A stretch of 29,224 nucleotides of DNA, taken from positions 1 to 29,224 of the forward strand of contig JBBQBH010000039.1 in NCBI GenBank assembly GCA_038317345.1. The letters run 5' to 3'. Position numbers and translations under genes: made by a program. The DNA is from Mayfieldus sp038317345. Its GTDB lineage: Bacteria; Actinomycetota; Thermoleophilia; Solirubrobacterales; 70-9. Under the pieces are notes generated by a model, which saw nothing but the letters and a program-made list of their open reading frames with translations, was not told the DNA's origin and did no database searches. Positions 14,904 through 22,367 of the stretch are shown here, in pieces (position 1 is the first letter of the stretch; every line of letters begins with the position of its first letter).

Positions 14904-16903
14904 GCTCCAAATATTGGCGAATGGGGGTGCAACGCTCGAGCCTCGCGATAGGCCTTGACGGAGGTCTCTGCATTACCCGCGCGGGCCGCAAGCCGCGATA
15001 GCACGAGCCAATTCCTCCAATTCGTGGGCTCGTCTCGCGTAGCGGCACGTGCTGCGCTCAGGGCAGCGCGAAGTCGTCCCTCGAGCTCGAGGACCAGGGC
15101 CTCCTGAATTCGAGGCGTAGCCGCGTATGGCTGGACGGACTGCGCGACCTGTGCCTCAGAGAGCGCGGAGCCGAGCTGGCCCTTCCCGGCGCTGTGCTGG
15201 CTTTTGCTCAGCTCGCTGGCGCCGGCCAGCGGAATCGCGATGGCAACGAGGGCCAACCCGGTGACGATGACGACGGCAACTCGCGGCGCAAGACGCTGCA
15301 GGGAGGCGCCCCTTCCAGCGCCGGTCGCCGCTTCGGGCCGGACTGGCGCCGATTTCGATGATCCTCCGGCAACCGCGAGGGCGGCCAGCATCAAGAAGAT
15401 CACCGGGAGTACCCCGAGCTCCCACAACCAATCCAATCCAGCCCCGGCGGCGAAGACAGCGGCCCCTGCGGTCGCCGCAGCAAGGCCGAGCCGAAGGTCG
15501 GGAGGCGCGCGCAGGCTCCGCACGCTACCAATCACGACCACTCCTCCTACCAATCCCACAATGAGAACAAAGCCGATGATCCCGAGCTCGGCGAGCGTGT
15601 CCATGTAGAGCGAATGCGCGTCACGGACGAAGCCGCCATAGGAGCCGTTCCGCGCCCACCAGAACTCGAATGTACCGGGGCCGATTCCCTTCCAAGGCTC
15701 GGTCGCGTTTGCATCGGCGGCGGCCTCCCAGAACTGGTAGCGGCCATTGCCGCTGAAGTCGAGTATCTGGTTGCCCCGGCTCTTGCCAGCCGCCGAAGTG
15801 TCAAATCGCTTGAACTGATGCCACTTATCCGAGAGCTGACCCGGAACCCCGGTCACAAGCGCTCCGACAAGGAGCATCGTTGCGAGGACTCCAAGCGCCC
15901 AGGCCGCCTGCCTCTTCGGGATCAGCAGCCATCTCGGCCTCGTCCCGTACCTGACGGCAAGGCTCAGCCCCACTTGGACGAGCCCAATGCCAGCACAGAC
16001 GACAATCAGGATCACGAGCAGCTCGTCGCCTTGATGCTGCGCCAGGGGGGTGGTGAGACCGTGATCGAGACTGGCGCGCTGGTTGACCGCCGCAAACAGC
16101 ACTGCGGAGCCGGCGCCAGCGATCAGAAGGGTCAACAGCTTGGGAAGTCGGTCCGGGGCCAGGAGGAAGAAGACGAGTAGCCCAAGGGCAGCGACCGGCA
16201 CCGATAGACCGGAGGCAGTGAGCCACAGCGCGAGCGCAACGACCGGAAAAGCCGCAGCCGCGAGGGCCTGAGCCGCAACCGTACGACAGAGATAGGTTGC
16301 CGCCAATAGGAGGGGCACTGCCATCGCGGTCAACGCGCCGAGGCCACTCGAATAGTTGAGTGGATAAGCGAGCCTGCCTTGGATCTGGACCTCGGGCGCA
16401 TAGAAATGCCCAGCTAATTGCCTGGGGAACCAGGTCGGCTCCAAACGAGAGAGGACGGCAATGCCGGCGACAACCGCGAGGGCGGCCGCGGCTCCATTGA
16501 GCAGTTGGCGCCACCGCCCCTCGCCCTGAACGGCCAACGACAGGGCAAAGAAACCGAGATAGGCTGCCACTCGCCCCAGCTCGATTGACGTCCGCCCAGC
16601 GCTTTCCGTCCAGATCAACGAGAGCGCAGTCCACGCTGCAAAAGCGGTCAGCACGACAAGCATCACCCGTCCGGCGCGAGTGCCGCCTGCCGCTGGGAGC
16701 CCCCCGACAACCGTCCCGACCAGCACCATCCACCAGACGACCATTCCGGCCTCGCTGCGCTCGATCACGTCATAGCCGCCGTTGTTCAGCGCCAGGTAGA
16801 TGATCAATGCGAAGGGCAGCAACCATGCCCCCAGCGACGCCGGGTCCAGGCGCAGGCTCCCTACCCGCGGCAGCCGGACAGGGAATCGGGCGGTGGCTTC
16901 CAT
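14900..16903 (-). CDS. O-antigen ligase/polymerase family membrane protein with TPR-like tail
   Basis: The 667-residue protein has about twelve to fourteen membrane helices. The large outer loop contains NGRYQFWEAAADANATEPWK and GIGPGTFEFWW (407-417), then RDAHSLYMDTLAELGIIGF (428-446), which is the Wzy_C/WaaL core including the conserved His 430. After the last helix, residues 585-667 form a soluble TPR-like segment (EAQVAQSVQPYAATPRIQEA; AARAATRDEPTNWRNWLVLS), common in actinobacterial members. It would transfer or polymerise lipid-linked glycan outside the membrane. It is a second polymerase-type protein besides 2432-3958. ATG 16903 is preceded by a TATAAAGGACCAGG sequence holding both a -10 box and an AAAGGA. 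Confidence 0.87.
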   Translation of the reverse strand: MEATARFPVRLPRVGSLRLDPASLGAWLLPFALIIYLALNNGGYDVIERSEAGMVVWWMVLVGTVVGGLPAAGGTRAGRVMLVVLTAFAAWTALSLIWTESAGRTSIELGRVAAYLGFFALSLAVQGEGRWRQLLNGAAAALAVVAGIAVLSRLEPTWFPRQLAGHFYAPEVQIQGRLAYPLNYSSGLGALTAMAVPLLLAATYLCRTVAAQALAAAAFPVVALALWLTASGLSVPVAALGLLVFFLLAPDRLPKLLTLLIAGAGSAVLFAAVNQRASLDHGLTTPLAQHQGDELLVILIVVCAGIGLVQVGLSLAVRYGTRPRWLLIPKRQAAWALGVLATMLLVGALVTGVPGQLSDKWHQFKRFDTSAAGKSRGNQILDFSGNGRYQFWEAAADANATEPWKGIGPGTFEFWWARNGSYGGFVRDAHSLYMDTLAELGIIGFVLIVGLVGGVVVIGSVRSLRAPPDLRLGLAAATAGAAVFAAGAGLDWLWELGVLPVIFLMLAALAVAGGSSKSAPVRPEAATGAGRGASLQRLAPRVAVVIVTGLALVAIAIPLAGASELSKSQHSAGKGQLGSALSEAQVAQSVQPYAATPRIQEALVLELEGRLRAALSAARAATRDEPTNWRNWLVLSRLAARAGNAETSVKAYREARALHPHSPIFGA

Positions 16904-16911
16904 CCTGGTCC

Positions 16912-16940
16912 TTTATACGAGACTCGGGGGCGGTTGCCGA
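16912..16940 (-). promoter_or_regulatory. Putative promoter of the O-antigen ligase gene
   Basis: Minus strand: TCGGCA at 16940-16935, 17 nt, TATAAA at 16917-16912, then 8 nt to the ATG at 16903. AAAGGA overlaps the box, so the mRNA may be leaderless or have a very short leader. Confidence 0.45.
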
Positions 16941-16956
16941 CAGTCTTCCCCATTGA

Positions 16957-17190
16957 CTGCGTCGCGATGAGGTGGTGATCGTCGACAACACGAAGGGATA
17001 TCCGCAATCGAGCGTCTCGCTGCCGAATCAGGGGCGCTACCTTCTGAGTTCTCCGGAGATTGAGTCGTGCCCGGAACGCGTACACGCCTCAAAGGGAGAG
17101 GTGATCAGGCTTGGGTCCAAGACGATGGCGGTTCCCGGCAGCTTTGGCACGGACGTGGCCGAGGCGTTGTCCACTACAACCGGCGTCGGC
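16957..17190 (+). pseudogene. Decayed N-terminal fragment of a GT2 glycosyltransferase
   Basis: After a TGA at 16954-16956 the plus frame reads LRRDEVVIVDNTKG, which matches the second strand and DxN/DGS turn of GT2 enzymes. The following sequence drifts: an RNA triplet typical of the AxRNxGA motif appears in another frame near 17073, and ASKGEVIRLGSK (17080-17115) resembles the strand before the DxD motif, where the aspartates are absent. There is no credible start or full domain. I read it as an eroded gene filling the 308-bp space between the ligase and the GT4. It is a weak call: no tool-based match was possible. Confidence 0.35.
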
Positions 17191-17211
17191 CCCCTAGCGC
17201 TGGAATCCCCC

Positions 17212-18312
17212 TCATCGCCGTGCCGCGACCTGGCCGAGACTCGAGAACAGGGCGTTCGCCAAAGGCTCCGGTCTGAAGCGGAGACGGGCGAGCGCGGCGC
17301 CGGACTCCCCGGCGACGCGGGCGGCGGCAGGATCCCGAAGATAGTGCGCCACGGCATTCGCGATCTCGGTGGGCTGCCGCGGTGAAACGAGGCGTCCCGT
17401 GACGCCATGCTCGACGACCTCGTTCGTGCCGCCCCCGAGCGTGGCGACCACCGGCAGGCCGGCCCAGCTTGCCTCGGCGATGGCTGCGCCGAGCGCCTCT
17501 GGGCCCAATCCGCCCTCACTTCGGTAGGTCCCGCTGACCAGCACCGTGAGCTGCTCATAGACCTGTTCGATCCGGTCCACGTGACCCACGAGTTCCAACC
17601 GTCCTGCGAGCCCGACCCGGCGCCCGAGTTCGCGCAGCTGCTCCGGGTATTCCGGATAGGCGGGATGACGTCCTCCTGCGATCAAGACCCTCAGCCCCGG
17701 GAACTCGCCCTTGAGCAGCGCGGCCGCTTTGATCACGTCGTCGTATCCCTTGACGGGGTGCAGCTGGCCCACCGACCCGATCGTCGCAGGCGGGCGCCCA
17801 GCGGGCACCCTGAAATTCTCTGCCAGACGCACGGGTGGAGGAACGATTCCCAGCAACCGCCGGCGTGGAACCGCCACAGCCGTGGCCCTGCTCACCGCAA
17901 TCACGCCTGAGGTCGCGGACGCGACCGTTCGTACGGCCGAAGGTCGCATTGCGAGATCCACCCGATGCCAGACGAGGGGGATGTTTGCCGCCGCGGCGGC
18001 AGGTGCGCTGAGAATGATCGCCTTGTTGCCGGTGGCGTGGACAACACTCGGGCGCCACCGCTGGAGGTCGGCGTGGAGGCGACGCGTGAAGGTAGCTGCC
18101 TGACGCAAGCTCGGTCGCCCGTGAAGGGCAGCGGCCGTGGCTGGAATGCCGTTGCCTCGAAGCAGGTCGACGAACCTGCCGCCCGACAGGCACAGCACAT
18201 AGGCCTCGACACCTTCGGGCCGGTGTTGCAGGTAGGTAGCAAGCGCGAGTTCGGCGCCCCAGAGTTCTGCCGTCGACGAGACCGATAACACCCTCAACTC
18301 ATGCGGCGTCAC
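17212..18312 (-). CDS. Family 4 glycosyltransferase
   Basis: The 366-residue GT-B enzyme opens LRVLSVSSTAELWGAELALA, the acceptor loop with its WGAE turn. The donor domain begins IGSVGQLHPVKGYDDVIKAA (178-197), and SEGGLGPEALGAAIAEASWA holds the donor Glu pair at 272 and 280 (E-x7-E). It likely adds a sugar to a surface glycan. Start choice: GTG 18312 lies 6 nt after TAGCAT and would be leaderless; TTG 18297 would place Met directly before RVLSVSS as in many relatives. No Shine-Dalgarno sequence supports either. The gene is divergent from the deacetylase; if both longest frames were used they would overlap by 12 nt. Confidence 0.85.
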   Translation of the reverse strand: MTPHELRVLSVSSTAELWGAELALATYLQHRPEGVEAYVLCLSGGRFVDLLRGNGIPATAAALHGRPSLRQAATFTRRLHADLQRWRPSVVHATGNKAIILSAPAAAAANIPLVWHRVDLAMRPSAVRTVASATSGVIAVSRATAVAVPRRRLLGIVPPPVRLAENFRVPAGRPPATIGSVGQLHPVKGYDDVIKAAALLKGEFPGLRVLIAGGRHPAYPEYPEQLRELGRRVGLAGRLELVGHVDRIEQVYEQLTVLVSGTYRSEGGLGPEALGAAIAEASWAGLPVVATLGGGTNEVVEHGVTGRLVSPRQPTEIANAVAHYLRDPAAARVAGESGAALARLRFRPEPLANALFSSLGQVAARR

Positions 18313-18318
18313 GCGGCA

Positions 18319-18324
18319 ATGCTA
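18319..18324 (-). promoter_or_regulatory. Putative -10 box for the GT4 gene at 18312
   Basis: TAGCAT on the minus strand, 6 nt before GTG 18312. No matching -35 was found. Confidence 0.3.
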
Positions 18325-18350
18325 GTTGTGTCGTGCGCCCTGAGCCGCGC

Positions 18351-18356
18351 TATAAC
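18351..18356 (+). promoter_or_regulatory. Putative -10 box for the deacetylase gene
   Basis: TATAAC, 7 nt before GTG 18364. A TTGTGT lies at 18326-18331 but with a long 19-nt spacer. It supports the shorter, leaderless start. Confidence 0.4.
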
Positions 18357-18363
18357 CATCAGC

Positions 18364-19146
18364 GTGCGGCCGGCTCCCCCTCCACTGTCGCTCGCCTACC
18401 ACGGCGTAGCCCCTGTCCGGAGAAGCACGCCGGGGTCGGGCCTGTTCGTGCGCCCGCAAGACCTCGAGCGACACATCCGGGCGCTGCGCCGATGGAGGTA
18501 CAGGCTCCTCACGTTCGGGGAACAGGCCGAGCTCGCGAGGCAGGGTTCAGCGGCCGGCACCGCCTCCCTGACCTTCGACGACGGTTTTGCGGACAACTAC
18601 ACGACCCTAGTTCCGCTGCTCGAGCGCCTTGCTGTCCCGGCGACGGTGTTCATAGTCACGGGCTGGATCGGGGGCGTGCATCCGCATGCCCCGTGGGCCC
18701 GAATCCTCTCGGTCTCCGATCTTCGGGCGCTGCACGGGGCGGGCATCGAGATAGGCGCGCACACCGTCACGCATCCTGACCTGACTGCCCTGACGGTCAA
18801 GCAGGCCACCGCCGAGCTGGCCGACTGCCGACGCACTCTGGAGGATCTTCTGGACGCACCGATTTCGGTGGCGGCCTACCCGTTCGGCCAGGCAGACTCG
18901 AGAACGCTGCAGGCGTGCCGCACGGCGGGTTACGCAACTGCGTGCCGCGGGCCGGAAGGGTCTTGGGATGAGCCCCTGGCGCTTCCGCGCGAGCCAATGA
19001 ACTACGGCGGCGGTTTGCTCGGGCTGCGGCTCAAGCGCCACGCTCGATACGAGTCCCTGATGAAGCACCTGCCCGCGAAGGCGGCAAGGCGCATCATCCG
19101 CCGCGGGCGGGAGACGACCAGGGTCGTTTCGCGGGACCGCCTCTGA
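18364..19146 (+). CDS. Polysaccharide deacetylase (NodB/CE4 family)
   Basis: From GTG 18364 the protein is about 260 residues. It contains LSLAYHGVAP, TFDDGFADNY (motif 1, with the catalytic Asp and the metal Asp) and GAHTVTHPDL (motif 2, with both metal His residues), plus AAYPFGQAD (motif 3). These are the CE4 landmarks for metal-dependent removal of N- or O-acetyl groups from glycans. The frame is open back to ATG 18301, which would add 21 residues without a clear signal peptide; the TATAAC box just upstream of 18364 argues for the shorter form. The absence of a signal sequence implies a cytoplasmic site, acting on lipid-linked or nucleotide sugar. It converges on and overlaps the GT2-deacetylase gene by 53 nt. 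Confidence 0.86.
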   Translation: MRPAPPPLSLAYHGVAPVRRSTPGSGLFVRPQDLERHIRALRRWRYRLLTFGEQAELARQGSAAGTASLTFDDGFADNYTTLVPLLERLAVPATVFIVTGWIGGVHPHAPWARILSVSDLRALHGAGIEIGAHTVTHPDLTALTVKQATAELADCRRTLEDLLDAPISVAAYPFGQADSRTLQACRTAGYATACRGPEGSWDEPLALPREPMNYGGGLLGLRLKRHARYESLMKHLPAKAARRIIRRGRETTRVVSRDRL

Positions 19147-20878
19147 AGGCCTGCGCCCGGGCCCGGATCCGCAAGAAGTCGCGGGTCCGGCGCAGCGGTA
19201 CGTGGCCGTTCCGTGCTCGCCACTCGATGTCCAGGAGCGAGTCGGTGGGGCCGACCCCAGAGCGCCGCAGCAGGTGCGGCGGGGTGGCGAGGCCGTTGAC
19301 GCCCCGCTCGGTGGTGAACGCCAGGTCGTAGGTCGAGGACACCGACTTGTGCACCCGGTCGTCGTACCGGCCGAACGGGTACGCGAAGCATGCGACCGGC
19401 CCTCCAGTGATCTGCTCGAGGTCCGCATGGCTGCCACGCACCTCGTCGTCGAGCTCGTTTTCGCTCAGCTCCGTCAGATCCCGGTGGGTGCGCCCATGTG
19501 CCCCGAAGTCGACTCCCTCCCGCGCCAAGTGGGCCACCTCGTCGGCGGACATCAGGGGCGGCCCGTCGACGGCTCTGCCTTCGGCATCCCAGGACATCGC
19601 CTCACCGAGCATGCCGGTGACCACGAAGACGAGGGCACCGAAGCCGTGCCGGCGCAAGACGGGGAGCGCGTGCTCGACTATCTCGGCGTACCCGTCGTCG
19701 AACGTAAACAGCACGGGCTTGCGCGGCAGAGTGCCTCGTCCCTCCAGCCAGTCCTGCCACTGAGAAGGACGGATGCCTCTGTAGCCGCGCCTGCGAAGCC
19801 AGGCAACCTGTCGCTCGAAGTCAGTCGGCGAGACGGTCAGTGCGGGGTGCAGACCCGGGATGGCAGGGCCCACCCGATGGTAGAGCAGCACAGCCAGCTT
19901 CCGATCAAAGGCGTGTTCGAACGCGCGGGCAGACCCGGTGGCTGCACTCGCGGCGCGCTCGAACACGATGCGGCGCTGAACCGCGAGCAGGCGCAGACCC
20001 AGGCGGCGGACCGGCGAAAGGTCGATCAACCGCTCGGAGACCTCCACCCCAGGGTCGAGCATGCGCTCCACGCCCCGAGGGAGGCGATGGAAGGCTCGGC
20101 GCAGGGCGGTGTCCAGCATCGTCGGTGGGTCGTGCGGGGCCAGCGCGGAATGGGATCGGTAATCGGGGTGCTTGCGGCAGATCACGACGTCGGCCTGCGC
20201 CTGCCCAACGGCGTCGGCGCGCACGAATTGCCGCGATGGTTTGCTGAACACCTCATAGGCCATCGCCTCGGGCCGGTACCTGAGCGGTATGCCGGCCTTC
20301 CATATCCGCAGCCCCAGCTCGAAGTCCTCGCGGGGAAACGGGACGCTCTCATCGAATCCGCCCAGATCCTCGAGCACGCTCTTGGCAACCGAGCTGTTCG
20401 CGTTCAGGTACACATTGCGATCCGGCCGCAGGCCCCCTGCCGCGGCGACCTCAGCATTGTGCTGCTCGTACCAGGCGCCGGTTGCGCAGGCAGCCAGGGT
20501 CCGAGGGCTTTCAGGGGCAAGGAAGAGGGCGCCATGCACGAGCACGCCGTCCTCGGCCGCGTGCCCCTCGGCGTGCTCCTGCAGGAGACGGGGCTCGCAG
20601 CGGATGTCGTCGTCGAGGAACAGGACGAGGTCGCCGGAGGACGCCGCGATCCCTGCGTTGCGGGCGGCGGCTGGGCCGCGGTTGTCCTGCTCGATCACTT
20701 CAAGCGCGCAGGACGGGTTGAGCGATCGGACGTACTCTGCCGTCCCGTCCGTCGAGCCATCCACCACAAGCACGACCTCATAGCGCTCCGGCGGATAGTT
20801 CTGTGCGAGCACCGACGGCAGCGTGTGCGCCAGCAGCTCACGCCTGTTGTACGTGGCAATGACGATCGAGGTCAGCAC
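19094..20878 (-). CDS. Fused GT2 glycosyltransferase and NodB-type polysaccharide deacetylase
   Basis: The 594-residue protein starts TSIVIATYNRRELLAHTLPS, with VLVVDGSTDGT (DGS 40-42), AARNAGIA, LVLFLDDDIRCEP (DDD 89-91) and PFPREDFELGLRIWKAG (ED 184-185): a complete GT2 domain to about residue 240. After a helical linker (about 255-325), a CE4 domain begins KLAVLLYHRVGP, with VLFTFDDGYAEI (metal and catalytic Asp at 394-395), DFGAHGRTHRDLT (His 461 and 465) and AYPFGRYDD. Both active sites look intact. The enzyme could add an N-acetyl sugar and then deacetylate it. The start is GTG 20878. The C-terminal end overlaps the stand-alone deacetylase gene on the opposite strand. Confidence 0.88.
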   Translation of the reverse strand: MLTSIVIATYNRRELLAHTLPSVLAQNYPPERYEVVLVVDGSTDGTAEYVRSLNPSCALEVIEQDNRGPAAARNAGIAASSGDLVLFLDDDIRCEPRLLQEHAEGHAAEDGVLVHGALFLAPESPRTLAACATGAWYEQHNAEVAAAGGLRPDRNVYLNANSSVAKSVLEDLGGFDESVPFPREDFELGLRIWKAGIPLRYRPEAMAYEVFSKPSRQFVRADAVGQAQADVVICRKHPDYRSHSALAPHDPPTMLDTALRRAFHRLPRGVERMLDPGVEVSERLIDLSPVRRLGLRLLAVQRRIVFERAASAATGSARAFEHAFDRKLAVLLYHRVGPAIPGLHPALTVSPTDFERQVAWLRRRGYRGIRPSQWQDWLEGRGTLPRKPVLFTFDDGYAEIVEHALPVLRRHGFGALVFVVTGMLGEAMSWDAEGRAVDGPPLMSADEVAHLAREGVDFGAHGRTHRDLTELSENELDDEVRGSHADLEQITGGPVACFAYPFGRYDDRVHKSVSSTYDLAFTTERGVNGLATPPHLLRRSGVGPTDSLLDIEWRARNGHVPLRRTRDFLRIRARAQAFRGGPAKRPWSSPARGG

Positions 20879-20901
20879 TGGCTACCCGGCCGAGAATGCT
20901 C

Positions 20902-20907
20902 TATAAG
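20902..20907 (+). promoter_or_regulatory. Putative -10 box for the methyltransferase gene at 20914
   Basis: TATAAG, 6 nt before GTG 20914. The 35-bp space to the divergent GTG at 20878 would have to hold both promoters. Confidence 0.35.
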
Positions 20908-20913
20908 GCGCCG

Positions 20914-21534
20914 GTGACTGAGCGTCGGGACCCGTGGGCCAAGCATGGGGTCAAGCACCAACTCAAGAGGGTGGTGTGGGGCATCAGGCTGCGGATCGGG
21001 GTCTGCGGTTACGAGCATGGGCGGTACCTGCTGGAAGAGGTCATCTTCCCCGCCTTGCTGTCGCGCGACGACCTGCGCAGCATTCTGTTCGTGGGCTGCG
21101 ACAGAGCCACCCGGCGCTATCCCCGGCTCTTCGCCGACCGCGAGTTCGCCACGATCGACGCCGATCCCGCCAAGGCCCGATACGGAGCGCAGAGACACTT
21201 TGTCGACTCGCTGGTCGACGTGAGAGCGCACTTCGAGCCCGCGAGCCTGGACGTCGTGATCTGCAATGGGGTCTTTGGGTGGGGGCTCGACTCCCCCGAT
21301 GAGATTGAGTCCGCGGTCAGCGGCTGTTACGAGTGCCTGCGGCCCGGCGGGATATTCATCGTCGGCTGGAACGACCTCGAGCCATGGCGGCCGGTTGCCT
21401 TCGACTCGATCGAGGCATTCCGGCGCTTTGCCCCGTTCACGCTGCCGCCCTTTCCCGGACCCGTCTATCCCACGCTCGGAGAGATGGGGCATGTGTACAA
21501 CTTCTACCTTCGGCCGGTACAGGGGGCGGGGTGA
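20914..21534 (+). CDS. Class I SAM-dependent methyltransferase
   Basis: About 206 residues from GTG 20914 (212 from ATG 20896). ILFVGCDRATRRYPRLFADR takes the place of motif I, with a Cys-Asp in the usual glycine loop, followed by EFATIDADPAKARYG as the acidic strand, LDVVICNGVFGWGLDSPDEI as motif II and CLRPGGIFIVGWND as motif III. The fold is a methyltransferase, but motif I has fewer glycines than usual. The C-terminal end (LPPFPGPVYPTLGEMGHVYN) is shared in style with small glycan-locus methyltransferases. The start is unclear: GTG 20914 follows TATAAG by 6 nt and AAGG also lies there, while ATG 20896 would put that box inside the gene. It converges on the FkbM gene with 11 nt between stops. 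Confidence 0.78.
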   Translation: MTERRDPWAKHGVKHQLKRVVWGIRLRIGVCGYEHGRYLLEEVIFPALLSRDDLRSILFVGCDRATRRYPRLFADREFATIDADPAKARYGAQRHFVDSLVDVRAHFEPASLDVVICNGVFGWGLDSPDEIESAVSGCYECLRPGGIFIVGWNDLEPWRPVAFDSIEAFRRFAPFTLPPFPGPVYPTLGEMGHVYNFYLRPVQGAG

Positions 21535-21547
21535 GCGGGGGCCCCCT
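21521..21547. terminator. Possible bidirectional GC-rich hairpin between convergent genes
   Basis: AGGGGGC at 21521-21527 pairs with GCCCCCT at 21541-21547 around a 13-nt loop that holds the plus-strand stop codon. No T-run follows, so termination is uncertain. Confidence 0.3.
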
Positions 21548-22352
21548 ACTCCCTCTCGCCGACGACGGACTCCCCATGGTGCCAGTTGACCTGCGTGCGG
21601 AACCCGAGCGCCTCGGGGTCCGCCCGGCAGGCCTCGACCGTATATGGCTCGTGGATCTCCACTCCGATGCATCGGACCCGGGTGGCCCACCCGGTATGGC
21701 TACGGAGTACTGTCTCCTCCGCTCCCTCGATGTCCATCTTCAGGTAGTCGATCACGTCTTCCCCGCCTTGCGCGAGCAAGGTGTCCAGTGAAAGGGCGGG
21801 TGCGGTGCGTCGGTACTCGGCACTCCCCGGCTCACCTTCGACCACGCGGAACGCCCATTCGACTCCTGGCTGGGCTTCGTAGGCGACCTCTCCGTCCTCC
21901 GGCCAAACCGCTGCCGCCAGAATCTCGCAACGATCGTGCCAGGGAGCGACGTTGGCGCGAGCCAGCGAGGCGTTGCCCTCGTCGAGCTCCACGCCCAGGA
22001 TCCGCGCGGCGGGAAACATCGCGGCGAAATGTGCCACCTTCAGCCCGATGTTGGCGCCCAGGTCCCAGATGCGGCGTGGCCCTGGGCCCTCAGCAAGGCT
22101 GGGTGGCACGTGATACTGCTCGCCGAACGTATCGAAGAGAACCTGGGCGTCGGTGGTCCCGGGCCGCACCGACACCGCCTGCCCGTGCAGCGCGCGAACT
22201 CGAATGTGGATCGGAGGACCAGCAGGGCCTTCCGGTGGAGAGGCCAGCAGCCGCCGCAACAGTCGCAGGCTTTGCAGGTCGGCGGTGAGCAACGCGAGCT
22301 GCCCCACTAGCCGTAACGAGCTCGGCATCCGGGGGCGCAGAGAAATCCTCAT
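21546..22352 (-). CDS. FkbM family methyltransferase
   Basis: The 268-residue protein has IWDLGANIGLKVAHFAAMFP (95-114) as the SAM site, ILGVELDEGNASLARANV for the ribose-binding acidic residue, and the family hallmark DYLKMDIEGAEETVL (202-216). FkbM enzymes O-methylate sugars and other hydroxyls. ATG 22352 is preceded by GGAG with a 9-nt spacer. The first 40 residues are helical and basic. It lies 15 nt downstream of the GT2-NodS gene on the same strand and closes a minus-strand operon running from 26109: permease, ATPase, GT2-methyltransferase, FkbM. It probably methylates the glycan exported by that ABC transporter; terminal methylation is a known chain-end signal in some Wzm/Wzt systems. 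Confidence 0.88.
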   Translation of the reverse strand: MRISLRPRMPSSLRLVGQLALLTADLQSLRLLRRLLASPPEGPAGPPIHIRVRALHGQAVSVRPGTTDAQVLFDTFGEQYHVPPSLAEGPGPRRIWDLGANIGLKVAHFAAMFPAARILGVELDEGNASLARANVAPWHDRCEILAAAVWPEDGEVAYEAQPGVEWAFRVVEGEPGSAEYRRTAPALSLDTLLAQGGEDVIDYLKMDIEGAEETVLRSHTGWATRVRCIGVEIHEPYTVEACRADPEALGFRTQVNWHHGESVVGERE

Positions 22353-22367
22353 AGGCGAAGCTCCGGC

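Noticed and set aside
15825..16733. 302-codon minus-strand frame inside the O-antigen ligase gene
   Set aside because: Alternate frame of the ligase; the ligase frame has the Wzy_C motifs and helices, this one does not.
19202..20917. 571-codon open frame on the plus strand opposite the GT2-deacetylase gene
   Set aside because: It is the antisense shadow of a gene with complete catalytic motifs; its translation shows no fold and is driven by GC-rich codon bias.
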